From Auanema rhodensis (taxonomy: Eukaryota > Nematoda > Chromadorea > Rhabditida > Rhabditidae): a stretch of 64,000 bases of DNA. The stretch covers positions 6,582,501-6,646,500 of the forward strand of contig OZ059900.1 of assembly GCA_964057225.1 (NCBI GenBank), given 5' to 3'. Shown one piece after another: positions 56,600 to 64,000 of the stretch. The notes beneath the pieces are model-generated. The model worked only from the letters and a program-made list of their open reading frames with translations, did not search any database and was not told the DNA's origin. How positions within the stretch are numbered: the first letter of the stretch is position 1; each line of letters opens with the position of its first letter. The position numbers and the translations under genes were made by a program.

Positions 56600-59500
56600 C
56601 TCAAGCTGCCTCACATGTAGTGTTCTAAAAAAGAGGACAATCCGTTTAGAAACACGGCTGGTATGAATGCAAACGGTGACAACCAAGAGCGAAGAAGCTA
56701 CAGAAATAGAAAGACAGCTTAGACAAAAGTCAACAATAGCATGAAGGCATAGAACGAACATAATAACAATGTACAAATAAAGATTTTTTTTAAAACTCAA
56801 CAAAACAGTATCCACATATAGTTTCGTTGATCAGAAAAGAGAAGATACTATGAAAATAACAATCTTCGCAGCAAATTTGTGACATAACAATTGTACAATT
56901 ATTATGCTTGCTATACGTAAATTTTGACAATGCACGCAATATGTTGAGGATGGTGTGCAATCGTCGAAACACCGCCTTATCCTTCACTTATCTTCTGACC
57001 TTCGTCGCATAGTTCTTCATGTTGACCATTGCACTGTACAAATGCGAACGGAAGAGAAGCTACGATGACCGAGGCGACAAGATTAGTAAAGATGAATATG
57101 AGATGCAAGCAGACGATTTCGCATATAGATAATGAGATACACGGAGTGCGCTAAAATAGAGTAAAGAAAAGGGAACTGATGTGTTATTAATTTTTCAGAG
57201 AGGTAAACGAATTATATGTACGAATATAGAAAATACGCGGAAGACCATAGCTAGTTAACAGAGCAAAGGGATTATGAACAACATAGGCACACACAAGCAG
57301 AGTATTGAAGACGGATTGGGTCTTTAATCTTTCTCTTTCTCCTATTTCTTCTTCTTTCTCTTTCTTGCTGTTTTGTATATAGTCTCTCTCTTACTTACTT
57401 TTACCGCAACTCCCACAACCAAACAGTCTGAAATACAACAAGAATAACTGACAACATATAAAATCTTTTCAGCTAAGATGAAGTCACGTGTAAATGCTTA
57501 AACCAAAGAAAGGGTTAAGCAGGTCACCAACTTTACAAAAAAACTTTGCACATACTATTGGAGATCACAAAGCTGATACGAGTTTCATGAATCATTCAAA
57601 TTTAAAAAATTCACACTATAATTTTGAGTTTTTATAGCTTCACAGTATGAATTTTGGCAATTAACAAGAGTTATAACGCTTGTGAAACTGTTTTGCAGAC
57701 TATCAAATATCAGAAAAATGTTGAATGAATATCATGCAAGAAAGTAAGCTATAAAGATTTTGGCGTGATTATTCGAAGGTATACACACTGATAGCATGCT
57801 CAAAACTATTTTATTTTCAATAGTAGTGAAAAACAAAAAAATAACCTTTTAAATTTAAAATTGTGACAAACATACGCATAAAACAAAGTTCATAAGCTTG
57901 CAAAATTCTCAAATACAAAACAAATAGCTTAATAGTAAGCAAAATATATTTTTCTATTTGCTTATAAGAAAGTAAGCAATTAACAGCATTGTTTCATATA
58001 TTATCATTTTCTGTATTCATTATTCGAAAAAAAATGGGCTAGAAATCAAAAATAAAAATTATTTTTAAGAAAACGCGTTATATGTCGTTTAGTGAAGTGT
58101 CACTCACACACTTATTCAATCCTTCACATTTCTAATTTCGTAGGCCAATTATTATTACGAAGTGTTTCAAATACAGCCATGTCATTTGCCTCCACTTAAG
58201 CAAATTTGAAAAAAAAATATAAAAGATAGAAGTTAATGAATAGAAGAATTGGATATTCCAACAACAAAATTGCAGACGTGAAAGGCAGAAAAAATTTTCT
58301 CTTATCTATTGAACATTAAAATTTATTATGACGAAATAAAAATGATGAGCAAATGTATATCAATTCATCAATCACATTATTAATTTTTAAAGAAAAACTG
58401 TTCATAAAATATTTTAGATATATACTAAACTTAAATTCAAAGAAAAATCTGTGAATTTAATAGAAACTCTGCATTAAGTTACGAAAATGGCATAATGAAT
58501 AGAATTATCGATTGAACAATGGTGATTGTTATAGTCAGTCAATTTTGAATACCCTATTCAAACATCTGTATTGTGATTGCCGGCAAAAAAATGGCGCCAA
58601 ATCTATAAGATATACAAAGAGTTTGAAATGTGAGGTTATAATAATGGGCAGTTTGAACGTAAAAGATTGACGTTGATGTTCATGTTCAATTTAAAAGAGA
58701 AAAACAAGGGCAGTTCCGATAAAACGACAGATGATGTGACAGTAATGTATAGTGCTGATGAATAATTTATATCTTAAGGTGCTTTCTTAATTATATGGCT
58801 AAAATAGGAGAAAACATGTTAGATGAAGATGATTCAAACTAAACTTAGAAATTAGATATAATCTATAACTGAAAAGGTAGAAACATTCTTAAGTATAGTT
58901 GATTTGTAGGGCTGAAAAACAATAAACAGGTTTGTTTTTTTCTTTCCTGTTATCTCAGTGATTAATCATGTTATACATTTATTCATTTATTTACTATATA
59001 CTTTTCTATCAGTTTTATATTCGTCAATCTTTCATGTTCTCAAATTTGCTAGAAATGATTAAATATAATTTTATCTTAAAAGAACAAGTGTGTGAGTGTT
59101 ATTCTGATATATTTTTTCATCGTTTCTTCACATTTTCCGCCTATTTTTGTTCTTCTGTATCATTTTAAACATACACATATTTGATTAAATTGAAAAAAGA
59201 AACATAACAATGATTCGGAAGTCTTGATATTTACTGGAGTAAATTTCATATATACATCCACGAAAAAAATACATGGTATTTAATACTCTGTTATACACAT
59301 AATTACAAGTATTCTAAGAAACCGGACATACACATGGATACTTATACTTATAATACATAATAGCAATATTTAAATAAGAATAGACTAAGATAATTATATA
59401 ATTATGATTTAAAGAACAAGCTGAAAATGAGATAATAAAACGGAAAAATGTGACCACGAGAAAATATAGGGTGGGCTTTAGGGTTGCAGAACGGGCTGTA

Positions 59501-61952
59501 GAGATGCAAAATGAAAGGGAGGAGAGAAGAGATTGTTTAGCTTATTATACGTAGCACATATAATACATTAACAGATGTTCAAATTTCGTAGATTATAAGA
59601 TAAGTGGCCATGGTGAGGGAGAACGGTTGGTACAGGATAAAGTAAATAATGCTATAATAGAGTATAATACCCTTAACGGGAAGAGAGACATGAGATATTA
59701 GAAATGAAAATATTGCCCTTTAGAAAAGAGCATTATGTAAGAGAGGGTGGGAAGAGGGAGAGAGAAAAAGAGAGAGAAAAGAGAGGGTGGAAGAGAAAAA
59801 AGAGACTTGTTCTAGAACGGTTTCTTAATTATAATTGGATAATTAAAATTTTAATTTTCCTAGACTACACAAGATTTTGGCTAACCAGCTGCCATATAAG
59901 GCCTATAAACAAAATATTTTCTATGTACGAGTTCATGTACACAGTGAGCTCGAGCTGAACATGAATTTCTTCAATAAATGAATACATGAACTCATCCATA
60001 AAATACCCTTAAAAGATGTAAGAAGATAGAGAAAGCAAAAAAAAGTTTTTCTAAGAGCTCGGAATCAGAAACGAACAAGGAAGGGAGCTTGAAGTGTAAA
60101 GAAAAAGAGCTTGAGTAGCTAACTATATGCATAAGTTCTTCTAATTCATACATACATTTAGCCATGATTTTATATATATAGGGATAAAAAGTTTTGGAAG
60201 AAAACAAAACAATCAACCAGAAATGAGAATAGCCTAGGAGACAAATGCTAGAAAACAAACTTGCAACTATGTAATTGATCTTTAATAGTCAAGTATAGAA
60301 ATCAGGATCTAATCGTTTCATTTTCCAAACAATTTTGTTGCAAAACTGTACTCGATGGACACCATTTTGGACCGTAAATGGATGCCATTTGCGTATATCT
60401 CAATGGAACAAGTGGATGAATGCTATTACTGAAACGGTGACGAGAAAACGAATAAGATGGTGGCTTCAAGTTTATGTTCAAGAATAGAGAAAGAAAGGGC
60501 TGGTTTAGGAAAATCATGCATGGTACACCGAAAATAGGGAAAATCATAAGATTTGATGATGCAAATTGTGTAAAATCCCCGTTTTGCGTGTTATGAGATG
60601 GAATCAAAATATAAGATTATATGATATTCATATAAGAAACGAGTTGAGAACTTATTCGCAACAGTTGTTACTATAACTGGGGTTGTGATGCAGCATTCAG
60701 CGACATGAAAACAATATGAATGTACATACTTGTCTAGCAGATCATAATAAAAATATTATAATTCAAATTATAATACTTAATTTCATAGCTGACTGTACAA
60801 GGATCCACGGGAAGCAACGAGATTGTAAGGGAAGATATATTAAATGGCTCACTGAGCTCAGATATCATTATCAGAGATTAGGAATTGAGGTCTCGAGATA
60901 GCCAGGACAGTTAGGTTCGGGTGCTGGGTATAAGAGGTTTGGGAGGGTATGCGGTTGGCAAAACTGTACAATAAGTCAAACTCAACAACATAAGTGGAAA
61001 ATAAAAAATTGGATAAAGGATCTAACGGAACAACACATTGGAAATATAACGGCTAGAAGGTATTTTTATTTTTTTTTCAGGTCATATCTCTAAATTTTTT
61101 TCATATTTGGTAACATAATAATTAATAATAATTAATTTCAAAAAAAAAATAGGAAAATTAAAGTAAAACCTTATATATACATACAACCAGGTATACATAT
61201 TGTATAAAGTTTTTGGAGACCCATGAATATCTAATATCATCATCTTTTTAGGCTATACATAATGTACATAACTATTATATTATTCATATAGTATATAGTA
61301 TATATATTTATATACTTATACACTCATATTTGAATTGAAAAAATTGAATTTAAAACTTTGGACTGTATACTCACCTAGGGATTGATCAATTGTGGAAACA
61401 TAAAAACATGCGTTGGAATTTGGTATAATCATCGGGCATAGAAATGTACTCGTGTCACAAATCGTGTTAGAGAAAGGTATGACGGGCGAGATGGTATCGA
61501 AGTGCTTGCTTTCAAGATAAAAAAAAGCAGAAAATCAAAAGAAAAATAGTAAAACACTCGAATAAGGTGTGAACTGTACATGAGACAAAGCCCAGAGGCG
61601 AGAGGAGGAACAGTAGCCTTGATAGATAAAGGGAAACAGGACGTGAGATAGTCATATACCAGATACTTTCAGTCATATCTGATACATGTTTCATGCATTT
61701 TGCACACCTTCAAATTGAACGGTGGTGGATAACGTTCAGATATTCAGATGAAGGCTCAGAATTATGAGATAAAGATATATCTAGGAGAGAAATTGAAAAA
61801 TAAAACATAGAATATATATATATTATATATACATATATGTATATCATGTGTACAAGATGTTTTGACGGTATCCAGTTGTTCATCGCTTAGCTACTCACAT
61901 AGCATCCAAGCTTGTCAACATGTCTCCCGGCAAAAAACCAACACACGGAAAG
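56600..61952. other. AT-rich region, no supported gene
   Basis: I see no coding exon with recognisable homology. Low-complexity stretches include a pyrimidine run at about 57,331-57,390, a GA-rich run at about 59,735-59,805 that creates a Lys/Arg/Glu-rich ORF, and an AT-repeat stretch at about 61,255-61,320. Several ORFs of 60-100 codons exist but have compositions typical of chance frames. Part of this may be the 3' UTR or a distal intron of unkempt. Confidence 0.5.
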
Positions 61953-64000
61953 TTAAGAGCATAACGTGCACCCGGTATGGCCATCATTTTGCCGTCGATC
62001 ACGACCGCAGCTTGGGCAGAATATCCTCTCTTGCTCATTCTGCAAGCATCTATTTGCAAATTATAGCAATTAACGTTTTTTTTTCTATCTAACTATCTAA
62101 AGCGAAATTTGTTGGAAAATTGGATTTTCTATCAGTTTTAGCAATTTTATGAAATAAAATAAAATGCACAATAATGGCATTTTATCTACTTTCCAACTTT
62201 AACAAATTTCGCTGCTACGTATGGAATTGAAGGAACTTACTGAGAACACAGAGAAGGCATTTTGCTGATGATTGTGCATTCGAGCTGCTGCACGCATAAC
62301 TTCATCTGTGAATTCGCTTGGTGTATTCAAAATTGGGTTAGGATTAACAACGGCTGGAACACCATGTTGAGCAGGTCCAGGACCAGACATATTAGCGGCT
62401 ATTGTGGCGGATGTAAAATGCATCTTAAGACTTTCCAACTGTTGTGCTAGCTTTAAACAGTTTTGCATGTATATTGAACCAACGTTTGAAAAGCTTACTT
62501 GATCTCTTTCAAAACATGCCCTATTTCGTTCTAACTCAGCTTGTTCAGCTTTCCCTTTGTAATGTTGTGCTTCTTCCCTCCATGCTTCGCATGCTTGACG
62601 AGCCTGCTTCAAACCTTCCTCCCATATAGCTACCTTAAATTTCTAAAATAGAATGGACATTTCAAAGAAATCTATATTAAACCTGGTTCTCAAATCCAAA
62701 CATGTTGGAGGGGGAGTTTGGCTTGAAAAGACCTTCACCAAATGAGGTAATTGGAGAAGTATGATATGAGTCTCCAGTGACCATTTGACGCATCGGTGAG
62801 CTGACTGAAACAAAAAATTGAGTATTAATCGGTATGATTCAATGAACACAAGAGAGTTTTAGAAACCAATAACATACTTCCACCAAACAGATCACTGATC
62901 GAATGACTATTATGTTCATTAATTGGAGTCAAATCTAAGCTTAATTCTTCCAAATTGCTAGATAAGTTAGATGGTTCTATAAAACCATACGTGTTACTAT
63001 GTTTTAGAAATATATAAGCAAAATGCTACCCACCATTTACGTGGAATCCACTCTCCGATCTACATAAAGAAGAATATGACGGTAATGAAGTACCAGTAGA
63101 GCTGTCTAATCCTGCAGTAGAACCTGAATATAATGAATATGATTATTTTCATAAAAAAATATAAGATAATATTATGTTGCTAAGTTAAAAAACCTTACTT
63201 GTACCTGTGTACTCCTTCTTAGCCTTGATATCCATTGGCCCCATGTTGAGAGACTGTGTACGGTTTCTAACCAATTCAGAATTTGCTCTTCCAGGCTGTA
63301 AAACGTAGTATTTATATAAGAAAATTATTTTTTTAATGTCTTCAATGATAATAAAACTTACAGACAATGGGCCCTGTCTTTCAAATCCAGGTGCTTTTGG
63401 ATAACTGCTGGGCGCTGCAGGCGTTGGGTCTGGCTGTTTAGGCGTAGCCTGTGGCTGAGGAGGATTGTGTCTTTGTTTTAAAACAGCCTAAAACAAAAAG
63501 TGTAATGCTGTAATTTTTGATTCATCTAACCGAATATGATGGGGTAGCTGAACCATTGCTAACTGGAGAGCCAAATGTTGCCGCTTCACCTACAACTGAC
63601 GTGTTCACATCTTTTAATATCATTGTGAACATACTATTACTACTAGTTTGAGTTGTCGAAGCAGCTGTAGTTGTAGTTGCAGGAACAGCGGTAGTAGATG
63701 TTGGACTAGATGGTTCTTTAGGGCTTGATGAAGCTGGAAGTGCATACGGTGTTCTAGTAACATGCAATTCTGAATCATGATGAGCAAATGCACAGAACAC
63801 TGCTCTGGGACAATAACCGTGCTGAAATTCATATTTACAAATTCATATCTTACTCTAAGCGATACCTCAAGCATATCGTTGCACTTGGTGCTCTTGTAAA
63901 TTTCTGGATGAAATTGCTGCTCGGTGCGTGTATGACAGTATTGACAGTTATCTCCCGCTTCACAAAGCTCGGGATCCAACCATTCATCTACTGTTTTTGC
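61953..64000 (-). CDS. unk: Unkempt-like zinc-finger RNA-binding protein, 3' part (5' end outside window)
   Basis: Unkempt binds mRNA through tandem CCCH fingers and represses translation. Exons in transcript order: 64000-63866, 63821-63531, 63487-63362, 63295-63199, 63123-63034, 62976-62878, 62804-62683, 62642-62499, 62450-62241 and, tentatively, 62039-61953. They stay in frame for 466 codons. The first exon has the unkempt signature CEAGDNCQYCHTRTEQQFHP, and exons 1-2 form a CCCH finger C-x8-C-x5-C-x3-H (CNDMLEHGYC..CAFAH). A Ser/Thr/Pro-rich region follows, then the coiled coil (WEEGLKQARQACEAWREEAQ) in exon 8. Exon 4 has two donors six nt apart (GTACAA after 63,205, GTAAGG after 63,199), so two isoforms are possible. 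The last exon holds FCPSCGR and GCTLCS, perhaps a divergent RING remnant; a different 3' end is possible. Confidence 0.88.
62099..62212. repeat. Short inverted repeat in the last putative unk intron
   Basis: A perfect 13-bp inverted repeat (agcgaaatttgtt at about 62,100 and aacaaatttcgct at about 62,200) bounds about 113 bp of AT-rich sequence. It could be a small MITE-like insertion or an intronic hairpin. I see no target-site duplication. Confidence 0.5.

Noticed and set aside
59704-59958. 84-codon Lys/Arg/Glu-rich ORF
   Set aside because: It arises from a GA-rich low-complexity run followed by AT-rich sequence; no gene structure is seen.
60302-60607. 101-codon minus-strand ORF
   Set aside because: No recognisable motif, no neighbouring exon and an ordinary length for chance in this region; may lie in non-coding sequence.

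Overview
The window is eukaryotic nuclear DNA, most likely from a small, AT-rich invertebrate. Genes have many short introns (mostly 45-130 nt, GT..AG). Two metazoan genes are recognisable: a PACSIN/syndapin gene and the 3' part of unkempt. LTR-retroelement pieces are also present. I cannot name the species. The acceptor sites vary (TTTCAG, ATTAG, TTGAAG, ATATAG), which argues against a Caenorhabditis-type nematode.

Region 1 (1-24,910) is one uninterrupted tandem array of a 168-bp unit. Each unit carries a complete 82-nt tRNA-Ser gene with anticodon UGA on the minus strand. I count 148 genes, and the array runs off the left edge. Region 2 (24,954-27,823) is an LTR retroelement with two 423-bp LTRs, a tRNA-Gln-type primer binding site and a gag frame; pol is missing. 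Region 3 (27,838-47,551) is a second, rearranged array with a period of 167-168 bp. It carries about 95 full-length tRNA-Ser genes with anticodon CGA and about ten damaged ones. Gene orientation flips from block to block. Pieces of a degraded envelope-like retroelement ORF are embedded in it, and one segment is duplicated in tandem with an offset of 3,424 bp. In total the first 47.5 kb holds about 243 full-length tRNA-Ser genes of two isoacceptors that differ at only four positions.

Region 4 (47,552-53,051) starts with what looks like the last exon of an unidentified gene directly abutting the array. It then holds a 2.6-kb near-perfect palindrome with about 1.2-kb arms that contain tRNA-like Pol III box A/box B sequences. 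Region 5 (53,052-55,003, minus) is a complete 11-exon PACSIN/syndapin gene (F-BAR plus SH3, 464 codons by my splicing). Region 6 (55,004-61,952) is AT-rich with no gene I can firmly support. Region 7 (61,953-64,000, minus) is the 3' part of unkempt, with the end of its CCCH zinc-finger block, a Ser/Thr/Pro-rich middle and a C-terminal coiled coil; its upstream part lies beyond the right edge.

The very long plus-strand open frames in region 1 (up to 2,275 codons) are antisense read-through of the tRNA repeat. They stay open because 168 is a multiple of three, and they are not annotated as proteins. The notable biology is the extreme amplification of serine tRNA genes reading UCA and UCG, together with the unequal-exchange, inversion and retroelement history recorded in the arrays.
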